DNA of 64,000 nt from Curtobacterium sp. MCSS17_008 (GCF_003234185.1 NZ_QKSM01000001.1:248001-312000), one strand, 5' to 3'; shown: positions 55,293-63,677, counted from the stretch's first letter. Notes: generated from the sequence alone by a model not told the origin. Numbers and translations: made by a program.

Positions 55293-56099
55293 TCAGTTGG
55301 ACTTCGCGGTCAGCCAGACGGTCATCGCGACGACCGCGCCGAGTCCGAAGATCCAGATGAACAGACCCTCTGCCACCGGCCCGAGGGAGCCGAGGGCGAA
55401 CCCGCCCGGCGACTTGTTGTCCTGCACGTACTTCAGGTACGTGATGATGTCGGCCTTCTGCTCCGGCGTCAGGTTCAGGTCGTTGAACACCGGCATGTTC
55501 TGCGGGCCAGTGACCATGGCCTCGTAGATGTGCTTGCCGGACACCGTCTGCAGGTTCGGGGCGTACTTGCCCTCGGTCAACGCACCGCCCGCGCCGGCCA
55601 CGTTGTGGCACATGGCGCAGTTGATGCGGAAGAGCTCCGCACCCTCGGCGGCGTCACCGTTCTCGCCGTTCGTCAGCTCGGCGGAGGGCACGGACGGGCC
55701 AGGGCCGAGCGATGCGACGTAGGCGCCCATCGCGTCGACCTGTTCGTCCGTGAACTGCGCCGGCTTCTCCTCGGCCTGGGGACCCTGGGCGGCCATCGGC
55801 ATGCGCCCGGTGCCGACCTGGAAGTCGACCGAGGCGGCTCCGACGCCGATGAGGGACGGACCCTCGCCGGTGCCCTGGGCGTCGAGACCGTGGCACGTGG
55901 CGCAGTTCGAGGCGAAGAGCTTCTCGCCCTCGTTGACCTGCGACTGGCTGGACGCGGCGGAGGTGGTGCTGTCGTCGGCGTTGGCCGTCGAGCTGAACAG
56001 CGCGTACGCACCGCCGGTGGTCATGAGACCCACGACGATGAGCGACACGGTCGCCATCGGGGAACGGCGGCCCTTCTTGGACTTGCTTGTGGTGAACAT
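55293..56099 (-). CDS. qcrC: Cytochrome bc1 complex dihaem cytochrome c subunit
   Basis: QcrC of 268 residues. N-terminal span after a KKGRR cluster (VSLIVVGLMTTGGAYALFSS), then two c-type haem domains with CATCH at 66-70 and CAMCH at 161-165, each followed by a Met-ligand region, and a C-terminal anchor (GLFIWIFGLGAVVAMTVWLT). This dihaem form replaces soluble cytochrome c and links bc1 directly to the aa3 oxidase in actinobacteria. Second gene of the operon, 21 bases after ctaE. Confidence 0.95.
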   Translation of the reverse strand: MFTTSKSKKGRRSPMATVSLIVVGLMTTGGAYALFSSTANADDSTTSAASSQSQVNEGEKLFASNCATCHGLDAQGTGEGPSLIGVGAASVDFQVGTGRMPMAAQGPQAEEKPAQFTDEQVDAMGAYVASLGPGPSVPSAELTNGENGDAAEGAELFRINCAMCHNVAGAGGALTEGKYAPNLQTVSGKHIYEAMVTGPQNMPVFNDLNLTPEQKADIITYLKYVQDNKSPGGFALGSLGPVAEGLFIWIFGLGAVVAMTVWLTAKSN

Positions 56100-56120
56100 G
56101 CGGTGGGGGCTATCCAGTTC

Positions 56121-56750
56121 CTACTTGAGAAGGTAGATGACGGCGAAGAGGCCGATCCAGACGACGTCGACGAAGTGCCAGTAGTACGACACGACGATCG
56201 CGGTGGTCGCTTCCTTGTGACCGAAGTTCTTCGCGGCGAAGCCGCGGCCGAGGGTCAGGAGGAAGGCGATGAGACCACCCGTGACGTGCAGGCCGTGGAA
56301 GCCGGTGGTCATGTAGAACGCGGAGCCGTACGCGCTCGACGAGAGCGTCACGCCCTCGTGCCAGAGGTTGGCGTACTCGAAGATCTGACCGCAGACGAAG
56401 ATCGCGCCCATGCAGTACGTGACGAAGAACCACTCCGTCATGCCCCAGTCCTTCGGGTTCCAGCTCGTGCGGTGCACCTGGAAGCGCTCCGCGGCGAACA
56501 CCGCGAACTGGCAGGCGAAGCTGGACAGCACCAGGATGATCGTGTTCACCGAGGCGAACGGCACCTCGAGCTTGGCGGTCTCGGTCGCCCAGAGCTCGGG
56601 CGAGGTGCTGCGCAGGGTGAAGTAGATCGCGAACAGGCCGGCGAAGAACATGACCTCGCTGCCCAGCCACACGATCGTCCCCACGGCAACGGCGTTCGGC
56701 CTGTTCAGGACCGGACCGCTGGCGGATCTGGAGAGAGGGGTGCTAGTCAC
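56121..56750 (-). CDS. ctaE: Cytochrome c oxidase subunit III
   Basis: CtaE of 209 residues with five spans: [80 protein letters not shown] and [21 protein letters not shown], the last two carrying the family's His/Trp residues. Supports the aa3 terminal oxidase. I prefer GTG at 56750 (VTSTPLSRS, the usual family start; CATAAT lies 7 bases upstream and GGAGGAC between); an ATG at 56759 overlaps that hexamer. First gene of ctaE-qcrC-qcrA-qcrB. Confidence 0.94.
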   Translation of the reverse strand: MTSTPLSRSASGPVLNRPNAVAVGTIVWLGSEVMFFAGLFAIYFTLRSTSPELWATETAKLEVPFASVNTIILVLSSFACQFAVFAAERFQVHRTSWNPKDWGMTEWFFVTYCMGAIFVCGQIFEYANLWHEGVTLSSSAYGSAFYMTTGFHGLHVTGGLIAFLLTLGRGFAAKNFGHKEATTAIVVSYYWHFVDVVWIGLFAVIYLLK

Positions 56751-56817
56751 GTCCTCCATTATGGCCGAAACCGGTGACAGTGTTTTCGCAGGAGACTGGC
56801 GGGTCTCTCGAATTCAC

Positions 56818-56823
56818 TACGAT
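56818..56823 (+). promoter_or_regulatory. -10 hexamer TACGAT of trpD, leaderless start
   Basis: TACGAT ends 6 bases before the ATG at 56830, with no Shine-Dalgarno between. An in-frame ATG at 56761 would add 23 residues unlike the family and would be upstream of this promoter. Confidence 0.6.
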
Positions 56824-56829
56824 CGAGCC

Positions 56830-57885
56830 ATGTCGCTCCCACTCTCCTGGCCTGCAGTGATCAGCGCGCTCATGGCGCGCGAGGACCTCTCGATCAGACA
56901 GTCCACCTGGGCCATGGAGGAGATCGTCCAGGGCCGCGCCTCCGCCGCGCAGATCGCCGCCTTCGCCGTGGCGCTGCGGGCGAAGGGTGAGACGGTGGAC
57001 GAGGTCGTCGGTTTCCGTGACGCCATCCTCGACGCGGCCGTCCCGCTGGACGTGGACCCGATGGCGCTCGACATCGTCGGCACCGGCGGGGACGTCGTCG
57101 GCACGGTGAACGTCTCGACCATGGCCGCCATCGTCATCGCCGCCGCGGGTGTGCCGGTCGTCAAGCACGGGAACCGCGCGAGCTCCTCGAAGTCGGGGTC
57201 GAGCGACGTGCTCGCCGCCCTCGGCCTCGACCTCACGATGGACGCCGCGCGTGTCGCCGACACCTTCCGGCGTGTCGGCCTCACCTTCGCGTTCGCGAGT
57301 GCGTTCCACCCGGGCTTCGCGCACGCGGGTCCGGTCCGTCGTGAGATCGGCGTCCCGACGGTCTTCAACTTCCTCGGCCCGCTCGTGAACCCCGCGCGGT
57401 GCGAGGCCAACGCCGTCGGCGTGGCGCAGCTCGAACTCGTCCCGATCATCACGGGCGTGTTCCAGACGCGCGGTGCGACGGCCCTGGTCTTCCGCGGTGA
57501 CGACGGGCTCGACGAGCTCACCACGACCGGGCACTCCCACATCTGGGAGGTCACCGGTGGCCGCGTGATCGAGCACGACCTCGACCCGCGCGACCTGGGC
57601 ATCGCCCGCGCCCGGACCGAGGACCTGCTCGGCGGCGACCCGGAGCACAACGCCGGCATCGTGCACCGTGTGCTGGCGGGGGAGACCGGCCCCGTGCGGG
57701 ACATCGTGCTGCTGAACGCCGCCGCGGGCCTGGTCTCGTTCCGTCTCGCCGAGGACCCGGAGCAGGCCGACCGGCCGATCCTGCAGCGCTTCCGTGAGCA
57801 GCTCGTGGTCGCTGCGGACGCGATCGACTCCGGCGCCGCGGCGCAGAAGCTCGCCGACTGGGTGGGCGTCGCCCCCGCGGCCTGA
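56830..57885 (+). CDS. trpD: Anthranilate phosphoribosyltransferase
   Basis: TrpD of 351 residues: anthranilate + PRPP to phosphoribosyl-anthranilate in tryptophan synthesis. PRPP loop DIVGTGGDVVGTVNVST, anthranilate-side KHGNRASSSKSGSSDVL, metal motif DDGLDE and the family's HPGFAHAGPVRREIGVPTVF segment are all seen. No other trp gene is in the window; a trpD separated from the trp cluster and next to ctaE-qcrCAB is also the mycobacterial order. Divergent from ctaE by about 80 bases. Confidence 0.96.
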   Translation: MSLPLSWPAVISALMAREDLSIRQSTWAMEEIVQGRASAAQIAAFAVALRAKGETVDEVVGFRDAILDAAVPLDVDPMALDIVGTGGDVVGTVNVSTMAAIVIAAAGVPVVKHGNRASSSKSGSSDVLAALGLDLTMDAARVADTFRRVGLTFAFASAFHPGFAHAGPVRREIGVPTVFNFLGPLVNPARCEANAVGVAQLELVPIITGVFQTRGATALVFRGDDGLDELTTTGHSHIWEVTGGRVIEHDLDPRDLGIARARTEDLLGGDPEHNAGIVHRVLAGETGPVRDIVLLNAAAGLVSFRLAEDPEQADRPILQRFREQLVVAADAIDSGAAAQKLADWVGVAPAA

Positions 57886-58049
57886 GGCACGTGCGCCGGA
57901 CGCCGGCGTCGCCACCAGACACCCTCCGCCGCTCGGGACGCCTCCGGATCCGGGGGCGTCTCGTCGTCCCGGGGGAGTCTCGGCGCGCAGCCGGCCTCTC
58001 GACGTGCGCGTGGTGCCTCCCGCGCGGGTGCCCCGCGCCCACCGCAACG

Positions 58050-58098
58050 GCCTGGAGGCGCGGTGCCGGTCCGTGGGACCGGCACCGCGCCTCCAGGC
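58050..58098. terminator. Perfect 23-bp hairpin between trpD and glpK
   Basis: Arms 58050-58072 and 58076-58098 are complementary over 23 bp with a GTG loop; arm core GGAGGCGCGGTGCC is shared with the hairpin at 9428. Between convergent genes, so probably ends both. The strongest hairpin in the window; no T-run. Confidence 0.8.
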
Positions 58099-58117
58099 GG
58101 TCACCTCGTCGTGGGTG

Positions 58118-59629
58118 TCAGCGCACGTCCTCGTCGACCCAGTCGAAGGTCTTCGTGACGGCCTTCTTCCAGAGGCGCAGCTGGCGCTCGCGCTCCTCGT
58201 CGTCGAGCTGCGGCTCCCAGCGCTGGTCCTCCTGCCAGTTCGCGCGGAGCTCGTCGAGGTTCGCCCAGAACCCGACGGCGAGACCCGCGGCGTAGGCGGC
58301 GCCGAGCGCGGTGGTCTCGGCGACCACCGGGCGGACCACCGGCACGTTGAGGATGTCGGCCTGGAACTGCATGAGCTCGCTGTTCGCGGTCATGCCGCCG
58401 TCGACCTTGAGCTCCGTCAGGTCCACGCCCGAGTCGGCGTTGACCGCGTCCAGGACCTCGCGGGTCTGGAGTGCGGTCGCCTCGAGGGCGGCGCGGGCGA
58501 TGTGGCCCTTGTTGACGTAGCGGGTGAGGCCGACGATCGCACCGCGGGCGTCCGGGCGCCAGTACGGCGCGAACAGACCCGAGAACGCCGGCACGAAGTA
58601 CACGCCGCCGTTGTCCTCGACGGTCTTCGCCAGCGCCTCGACCTCGGGCGCGCTGCCGATCAGGCCGAGGTTGTCGCGGAGCCACTGGATGAGCGAACCC
58701 GTGACGGCGATGGAACCCTCGAGGGCGTAGTGCGTCTCCTGGTCGCCGAGCTTGTACCCGACGGTGGTGAGCAGCCCGTTCTCCGACCGGACGATCTCGG
58801 TGCCGGTGTTGAAGATGAGGAAGTTACCGGTGCCGTAGGTGTTCTTCGACTCGCCCTGGTCGAACGCCGCCTGGCCGAAGGTCGCGGCCTGCTGGTCGCC
58901 GAGGATGCCGGCGATCGGCACCTCGCGGAGCAGGCTCGACGACTCGACCTGGCCGTAGACCTCGGAGGAGCTGACGATCTCCGGGAGCATCGACTTCGGC
59001 ACCCCGAAGTCGGCGAGGATGTCGTCGCGCCACTCGAGCGTCTCGAGGTCCATGAACAGCGTGCGGGACGCGTTCGTGACGTCGGTCTTGTGGACGCCGC
59101 CGTCGACACCGCCCGTCAGGTTCCAGAGCACCCAGGTGTCGGTGGTCCCGAACAGCAGGTCGCCCGCCTCGGCCTTCTCGCGTGCACCCTCGACGTTGTC
59201 GAGGATCCAGACGATCTTCGTACCGGCGAAGTAGGTGGCGAGGGGGAGGCCGACGACCGACTTGTACCGGTCGGTGTCGCCGTCGGCGAGCCGGTCGACG
59301 ATCGCCTGGGTGCGGGTGTCCTGCCAGACGATCGCGTTGTAGACGGCCTTGCCGGTGTTCTTGTCCCAGACCACCGCGGTCTCGCGCTGGTTGGTGATGC
59401 CGACCGCCGCGACGTCGTGGCGCGTGATGTCGGCGCGGGACAGGGCCTGGCCGATGACCTCACGGGTGTTGTCCCAGATCTCGGCCGGGTCGTGCTCGAC
59501 CCATCCGGCACGCGGGAAGATCTGCTCGTGCTCCTTCTGACCGACGGACACGATCGATCCGGAGTGGTCGAAGACGATGGCGCGCGTCGAGGTCGTGCCC
59601 TGGTCGATGGCGACGATGTAGTCGGCCAA
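58118..59629 (-). CDS. glpK: Glycerol kinase
   Basis: GlpK of 503 residues phosphorylates glycerol to sn-glycerol 3-phosphate. FGGY kinase features: [18 protein letters not shown] at the N-terminus, [29 protein letters not shown], the [13 protein letters not shown] segment and [14 protein letters not shown]. The late signature [11 protein letters not shown] is intact. Start is TTG at 59629 with AAGGAGG 5 bases upstream. Follows glpF with 45 bases between, so one glpFK operon. Confidence 0.97.
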   Translation of the reverse strand: MADYIVAIDQGTTSTRAIVFDHSGSIVSVGQKEHEQIFPRAGWVEHDPAEIWDNTREVIGQALSRADITRHDVAAVGITNQRETAVVWDKNTGKAVYNAIVWQDTRTQAIVDRLADGDTDRYKSVVGLPLATYFAGTKIVWILDNVEGAREKAEAGDLLFGTTDTWVLWNLTGGVDGGVHKTDVTNASRTLFMDLETLEWRDDILADFGVPKSMLPEIVSSSEVYGQVESSSLLREVPIAGILGDQQAATFGQAAFDQGESKNTYGTGNFLIFNTGTEIVRSENGLLTTVGYKLGDQETHYALEGSIAVTGSLIQWLRDNLGLIGSAPEVEALAKTVEDNGGVYFVPAFSGLFAPYWRPDARGAIVGLTRYVNKGHIARAALEATALQTREVLDAVNADSGVDLTELKVDGGMTANSELMQFQADILNVPVVRPVVAETTALGAAYAAGLAVGFWANLDELRANWQEDQRWEPQLDDEERERQLRLWKKAVTKTFDWVDEDVR

Positions 59630-59674
59630 TGGGTCCTCCTTGGGGTTGCGTTCGGTGTGTTCGGGATGCGGTCG

Positions 59675-60400
59675 TCAGGAGACGACGGGGAGCAGGAAGG
59701 TCGAGGCGCCGGCTGCGAGGGCACCGCCGATCAGCGGGCCGACGACCGGGACCCAGGCGTAGGACCAGTCGCTCGAGCCCTTGCCCTTGATCGGCAGGAT
59801 GGCGTGCGCGATGCGCGGGCCGAGGTCACGGGCCGGGTTGATGGCGTAGCCGGTGGGGCCACCGAGCGAGACGCCGATCGCGATCACGAGGAAGGCGACG
59901 GGGACGGCACCGAGCGCGGCCGGGGTCTGACCGTTCGTGAAGGCGAGGACGACGAAGACGAGGACGAAGGTGCCGATGACCTCGGTGACGACGTTCCAGC
60001 CGTAGCTGCGGATCGCCGGGCCGGTCGAGAACACGCCGAGCTTCGCGGCAGCGTCGGGCTCCTCGTCGAAGTGCTGCTTGTAGGCGAGCCAGACGATGAC
60101 GGCACCGATGACCGCGCCGATGAGCTGCGCGAGCCAGTAGAGGAACATCTCGCCGATCGTGATGTTGCCCAGCAGGGCCTGCGCGATCGTCACGGCGGGG
60201 TTGAGCTGGCCGCCGGAGCTGTACGAGACGCTGACGCCGGCGAAGACCGCGAAGCCCCAGCCGATGGTGACCATGAGGAACCCGGCGCCGAAGCCCTTCG
60301 ACTTCGTGAGGGACACGGCGGCGACGACACCGCCACCGAGGATGATGAGCATCGCCGTGCCGACGAGCTCTGACATGAAATTGACGCCGATGCCGTCCAT
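59675..60400 (-). CDS. glpF: Glycerol facilitator (MIP/aquaporin family)
   Basis: GlpF-type channel of 241 residues with six spans. Both NPA boxes are present: GQLNPAVTIAQA and AINPARDLGPR, the D after the second box marking an aquaglyceroporin. MDGIGVNFMSELVGTAMLII start; GGAGGTCACCG precedes the ATG. First gene of glpFK, divergent from dhaKLM across 313 bases that carry two palindromic operators. Confidence 0.95.
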   Translation of the reverse strand: MDGIGVNFMSELVGTAMLIILGGGVVAAVSLTKSKGFGAGFLMVTIGWGFAVFAGVSVSYSSGGQLNPAVTIAQALLGNITIGEMFLYWLAQLIGAVIGAVIVWLAYKQHFDEEPDAAAKLGVFSTGPAIRSYGWNVVTEVIGTFVLVFVVLAFTNGQTPAALGAVPVAFLVIAIGVSLGGPTGYAINPARDLGPRIAHAILPIKGKGSSDWSYAWVPVVGPLIGGALAAGASTFLLPVVS

Positions 60401-60478
60401 CGGTGACCTCCAGTGCGAGTGGGTGGGGGTCCGGTGGTGCTGCTGCGTCCGGCACTCCCCGTTGAGTGATTGGGGCCG

Positions 60479-60484
60479 AGCTTA
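60479..60484 (-). promoter_or_regulatory. -10 hexamer TAAGCT of glpFK
   Basis: On the minus strand TAAGCT about 78 bases before the glpF ATG. No good -35. Operator copy 1 lies some 50 bases further upstream. Confidence 0.4.
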
Positions 60485-60535
60485 GTGACGCCGATCACCG
60501 GCGCGCGATGCGCCGATGAGTGAAGACCACGAAAG

Positions 60536-60549
60536 TGCACGAACGTGCA
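60536..60549. promoter_or_regulatory. Operator-like palindrome, copy 1
   Basis: TGCACGAACGTGCA: arms TGCACG and CGTGCA around AA. Identical to copy 2 at 60601-60614; 65 bases apart. Likely binding site for a regulator of glpFK and/or dhaKLM. Confidence 0.65.
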
Positions 60550-60600
60550 GGAGCAGTGTGCGATCGGACATCGAGCGGTGCCGCCACCACGGCATGGTCG

Positions 60601-60614
60601 TGCACGAACGTGCA
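60601..60614. promoter_or_regulatory. Operator-like palindrome, copy 2
   Basis: Second exact copy of TGCACGAACGTGCA. It ends 24 bases before the dhaK -10 hexamer, so it abuts the expected -35 region. The 65-base spacing to copy 1 is about six helical turns, which would let one protein complex bridge both. Confidence 0.65.
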
Positions 60615-60638
60615 CCTCAAGCGAACGGCCGGTCGCTG

Positions 60639-60644
60639 TAGGGT
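60639..60644 (+). promoter_or_regulatory. -10 hexamer TAGGGT of dhaKLM
   Basis: TAGGGT 69 bases before the dhaK ATG, just downstream of operator copy 2. Confidence 0.45.
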
Positions 60645-60713
60645 GAACGCACTCCGGTCGACGACGGCGGTGTCGCTCCGCTCGCGTTCGGCCCCGCACC
60701 CGTGGAGGTCAGC

Positions 60714-61715
60714 ATGAAGAAGCTCATCAACGATCCGCACGACGTCGTCTCCGAGACCGTGCGCGGGTTCGCCATGGCGCACGAGGGCCACGTCGTCCTT
60801 GTCGAGGACCCGATCCACCTCCAGCGCGCGGACGCACCGGTGCAGGGCAAGGTCGGCATCGTCAGCGGCGGCGGCAGCGGGCACGAACCCCTGCACGCCG
60901 GCTTCGTCGGGCACGGCATGCTCGACGCAGCCGTTCCCGGTCCGGTCTTCACGAGCCCCACACCCGACCCGATCGTCGCGGCCACGAAGGCGGTCGACGG
61001 GGGAGCCGGTGTGCTTCACATCGTCAAGAACTACACGGGTGACGTCCTGAACTTCGAGACCGCCGCTGAACTCGCCGCGATCGACGACGTGCGCGTCGAG
61101 GCCGTCGTGGTCGACGACGACGTCGCGGTGCAGGACTCGCTGTACACGGCGGGGCGCCGCGGGGTCGCCGGTACGGTCGTCGTCGAGAAGTGCGCGGGCG
61201 CCGCAGCCGAGCGCGGCGACGACCTCGACGCCGTCGCCGCCGTCGCCCGTCGGGTCAACCAGGTCACCCGTTCGATGGGGCTCGCCCTCGGGTCCGGCAC
61301 GGTGCCCCACGCGGGGGAGGCGTCGTTCACGCTCGCCGACGACGAGGTCGAGCTGGGCATCGGCATCCACGGCGAACCCGGGCGGGAGCGCATCCCGATG
61401 GCAGCCGCCGACCGGCTCGTCGACCGCGTGCTCGAGCCGGTGCTCGACGACCTCGACGCGCCGGCGGGTTCGGAGCTGCTGCTGCTCGTGAACGGCATGG
61501 GCGGCACCCCGCTGTCCGAGCTGTACATCGTCTACCGGCGCGCCGCCGAGGTGCTCACCGACCGCGGTCACCACGTCGCGCGTAGCCTGGTCGGGGACTA
61601 CGTGACGTCCCTGGAGATGCCGGGCTTCTCGATCACCGTCACGGTGCTCGACGAGGAGCTCACCGCACTCTGGGACGCACCGGTGGAGACCCCGGCACTG
61701 CGCTGGGGCCGTTGA
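60714..61715 (+). CDS. dhaK: Dihydroxyacetone kinase, substrate-binding subunit
   Basis: DhaK of 333 residues binds dihydroxyacetone as a hemiaminal on a histidine; His219 in GIGIHGEPGRERIPM corresponds to that residue. Also GGGSGHEPLHAGFVGHGMLD at the N-terminal phosphate-binding end and AVPGPVFTSPTPDPI. ATG with GGAGG 5 bases upstream; the GTG at 60702 lies on that ribosome binding site and is not the start. First gene of dhaK-dhaL-dhaM. Confidence 0.96.
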   Translation: MKKLINDPHDVVSETVRGFAMAHEGHVVLVEDPIHLQRADAPVQGKVGIVSGGGSGHEPLHAGFVGHGMLDAAVPGPVFTSPTPDPIVAATKAVDGGAGVLHIVKNYTGDVLNFETAAELAAIDDVRVEAVVVDDDVAVQDSLYTAGRRGVAGTVVVEKCAGAAAERGDDLDAVAAVARRVNQVTRSMGLALGSGTVPHAGEASFTLADDEVELGIGIHGEPGRERIPMAAADRLVDRVLEPVLDDLDAPAGSELLLLVNGMGGTPLSELYIVYRRAAEVLTDRGHHVARSLVGDYVTSLEMPGFSITVTVLDEELTALWDAPVETPALRWGR

Positions 61716-61746
61716 CCACCGACCACCATCCAGGAAGGAACACGAA

Positions 61747-62373
61747 TTGGCGCTCGACACCGCATGGGCCATCGACTGGGTGCGCCGCACCGCCGCGACG
61801 ATCGACGACCACCGCGCCGAGCTCGTCACCCTCGACCGCGAGATCGGTGACGGCGACCACGGCGAGAACCTCGACCGTGGCTTCCGTGCCGTCGTCGAGG
61901 CCGTCGAGGCCGGCTCCTTCGACACACCGGGTGCGGTCTTCAAGACCGTGGCGACGAAGCTCATCTCCACCGTCGGCGGCGCGGCCGGCCCGCTGTTCGG
62001 GACGGCGTACCTCAAGGCCGCACAGGCCGCCGGGGACGCGGACGAGCTCGACGCCGGGACGCTGGTCGCGGTGCTGACCGCCGCGCGCGACGGCGTGATC
62101 TCCCGGGGCAAGGCCGAGGTCGGCGACAAGACCATGGTGGACGCCTGGTCCGCGGCCGTCGACGCCGCGCAGACCGCCGCGGCCGCCGGCGAGTCGCCCG
62201 AGCGGGTGCTCGAGGCCGCCGCCGACGCCGCCGTCACCGGCGCCGAGTCCACGGAACCGCTCGTCGCCCGCAAGGGACGCGCGAGCTACCTGGGGGAGCG
62301 GGCCGTGGGGCACCGCGACCCCGGTGCGCAGTCGACCGCGTACATCCTGCGGGCCGCGGTGGACGCCGCATGA
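61747..62373 (+). CDS. dhaL: Dihydroxyacetone kinase, ADP-binding subunit
   Basis: DhaL of 208 residues keeps a permanently bound ADP that is rephosphorylated by DhaM and passes the phosphate to DhaK-bound dihydroxyacetone. Mg-ADP-binding Asp residues in DREIGDGDHGENLDRGF; GGAAGPLFGTAYLKAA; GRASYLGERAVGHRDPGAQS at the end. TTG start with GGAAGGA 7 bases upstream. Overlaps dhaM by 4 bases (ATGA). Confidence 0.96.
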   Translation: MALDTAWAIDWVRRTAATIDDHRAELVTLDREIGDGDHGENLDRGFRAVVEAVEAGSFDTPGAVFKTVATKLISTVGGAAGPLFGTAYLKAAQAAGDADELDAGTLVAVLTAARDGVISRGKAEVGDKTMVDAWSAAVDAAQTAAAAGESPERVLEAAADAAVTGAESTEPLVARKGRASYLGERAVGHRDPGAQSTAYILRAAVDAA

Positions 62374-63101
62374 CCGTCGGCATCCTCGTCGTGTCGCACA
62401 GCGCGGCGATCGCCACCGGCACCGTCGAGCTCGCCCGCCAGATGGCGGCGGACGTGCCGCTCGTCGCCGCGGGCGGCACCGACGACGGCGGGATCGGCAC
62501 CTCGTTCGAGGCCGTCACGGACGGGATCGAGGAGCTCTCGTCGGCGGACGCCGTCGTCGTGCTCTGCGACCTCGGGTCCGCCTACCTGACCACCGACACT
62601 GCGCTGGACTTCCTCGACGACGAGGCGCGGGCCCGCGTGCACGTCTCGCAGGCGCCGCTCGTCGAGGGAGCGGTCGCCGCGGCGGTCGCCGCCCAGACAG
62701 GCGGTGACGTCGACGCCGTCCTCGTCGCCGCAGCCAGCGCCGCAGTGACCGCAGACGACGCGGACGACGCGGACGACGCCTCCCGTCCGGCCGACGAACC
62801 GACGGGAGGCGCGGCGGCCGGCGGCAACGCCGACTCCGCTGACGACGCCACCGCCTCGGCGACCGTCGAGCTCGTCAACGAGAGCGGGCTGCACGCTCGG
62901 CCGGCAGCCGAGTTCGTGAAGGCGGCCGCGAAGCACGAGGCGCGGGTTCGCGTCAACGGCGTCGACGCGAAGAGTCTGCTCGCGATCATGGCGCTTGCGC
63001 TGCCGAAGGGCGCGCACGTCACGATCGAGGCGACCGGTTCCGACGCACAGGACGCCGTCGACACCCTCGTCGAGCTGGTCCGTTCTGGCTTCGGTGAGTG
63101 A
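62370..63101 (+). CDS. dhaM: PTS-dependent phosphotransferase subunit DhaM (EIIA-HPr fusion)
   Basis: DhaM of 243 residues. Residues 1-130 are an EIIA(man)-like domain with phospho-His10 in VVSHSAAIATG and the GTDDGGIGTSFE and CDLGSAYLTTD segments. After an Asp/Ala-rich linker (about 130-165) comes an HPr domain with phospho-His in GLHARPAAEFV and the regulatory-Ser region AKSLLAIMALAL. It relays phosphate from PEP via enzyme I to DhaL, so the kinase uses PEP, not free ATP. No N-terminal enzyme I fragment as in E. coli DhaM. The linker DNA contains an 11-bp inverted repeat of the GACGGGAGGC family. Confidence 0.95.
   Translation: MTVGILVVSHSAAIATGTVELARQMAADVPLVAAGGTDDGGIGTSFEAVTDGIEELSSADAVVVLCDLGSAYLTTDTALDFLDDEARARVHVSQAPLVEGAVAAAVAAQTGGDVDAVLVAAASAAVTADDADDADDASRPADEPTGGAAAGGNADSADDATASATVELVNESGLHARPAAEFVKAAAKHEARVRVNGVDAKSLLAIMALALPKGAHVTIEATGSDAQDAVDTLVELVRSGFGE
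62777..62811. repeat. GACGGGAGGCG inverted repeat inside the dhaM linker
   Basis: CGCCTCCCGTC (62777-62787) and GACGGGAGGCG (62801-62811), perfect 11-bp arms around 13 bases. Same arm as the intergenic hairpins at 9428, 10260 and 63678, but in reverse polarity and in coding sequence, at the join between the EIIA and HPr domains. Confidence 0.8.
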
Positions 63102-63137
63102 GCGAGGTCCGAACCGGCGGACGTCTGGTTCTGGCTG

Positions 63138-63165
63138 AGTTGACATAATATGCATTATCGGCGCT
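63138..63165. other. Candidate chromosome dimer resolution site dif
   Basis: 28 bases with XerC/XerD arms TTGACATAAT and ATTATCGG around a central region. Read on the minus strand it fits the published actinobacterial dif consensus (TTSRCCGATAATVNACATTATG followed by TCAAGT) at 24 of 28 positions, with mismatches at the outer ends and one central base. Located in a gene-free interval. Confidence 0.85.
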
Positions 63166-63312
63166 CACTTGTGGTGCTGCAGTGGACCACGACATGGCCA
63201 CCGTGACGTGCGGCTCCGCTGCGAGTGACACGTCAGCCTGGAGCACACGACGACGGGACGCATCGCGGCACTCGGCTGCGCGGGTCGCGCGCTCCGCCTG
63301 CTCCACGACGGA

Positions 63313-63352
63313 AGCCGGGGTCGTGTTCGCCAGCGCGAACACGACCCCGGCT
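63313..63352. terminator. 18-bp hairpin near dif
   Basis: Arms 63313-63330 and 63335-63352, perfect over 18 bp, loop CAGC, core GGGGTCGTGTTCGC. No gene ends nearby on the plus strand; the minus-strand gene ends at 63447, 95 bases away, so it may be that gene's terminator. Confidence 0.6.
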
Positions 63353-63446
63353 CCATCGAGCAGTCACGGGCGCTGCGGTCGGACGCCCCCGCCGTACGAC
63401 TCCTCGGCGCACGCGTCCCGCGACGGTGCGCTCAGGCCACTCAGGA

Positions 63447-63611
63447 TCAGGCCTGCGGGTCCTCGTCGCCCGTCGGGACGTCGTCGGTGTCGACCTCCAG
63501 CGCGGCCTGTTCGCGGCCGTCCTCCTCGACGCCGGAGCGGTCCGTGTCCGGCTGCTCGGGAGCATCGGCCTGGGTGGTCTCTTCTGCGGGGTCCGGCTGG
63601 CTGTACGTCAT
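63447..63611 (-). CDS. Small acidic protein
   Basis: Hypothetical protein of 54 residues, almost all Asp, Glu, Thr, Pro, Gln and Gly (PAEETTQADAPEQPDTDRSG), so disordered. Start ATG at 63611 lies 7 bases after TAGCGT, a leaderless arrangement. Resembles in composition the 104-residue protein at 21477. Reported with reserve because such short acidic frames are hard to prove. Confidence 0.5.
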   Translation of the reverse strand: MTYSQPDPAEETTQADAPEQPDTDRSGVEEDGREQAALEVDTDDVPTGDEDPQA

Positions 63612-63618
63612 GCCGGGG

Positions 63619-63624
63619 ACGCTA
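63619..63624 (-). promoter_or_regulatory. -10 hexamer TAGCGT of the small acidic gene
   Basis: Minus strand TAGCGT, seven bases, ATG at 63611. Confidence 0.45.
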
Positions 63625-63677
63625 CTCCCGCCGGGCTGGGACCGTCCGGGGGCGCTGACCGGCACCGCCGGCACGAA

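Larger units (their letters stand above)
63102..63446. other. Gene-free interval around the dif site
   Basis: 345 bases between dhaM and the next gene. It holds the dif match (63138-63165) and an 18-bp hairpin (63313-63352). I see no gene in it: no ORF has a plausible start, composition or family match. The short AT-rich core at 63140-63160 stands out sharply from the G+C-rich surroundings. Confidence 0.7.
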
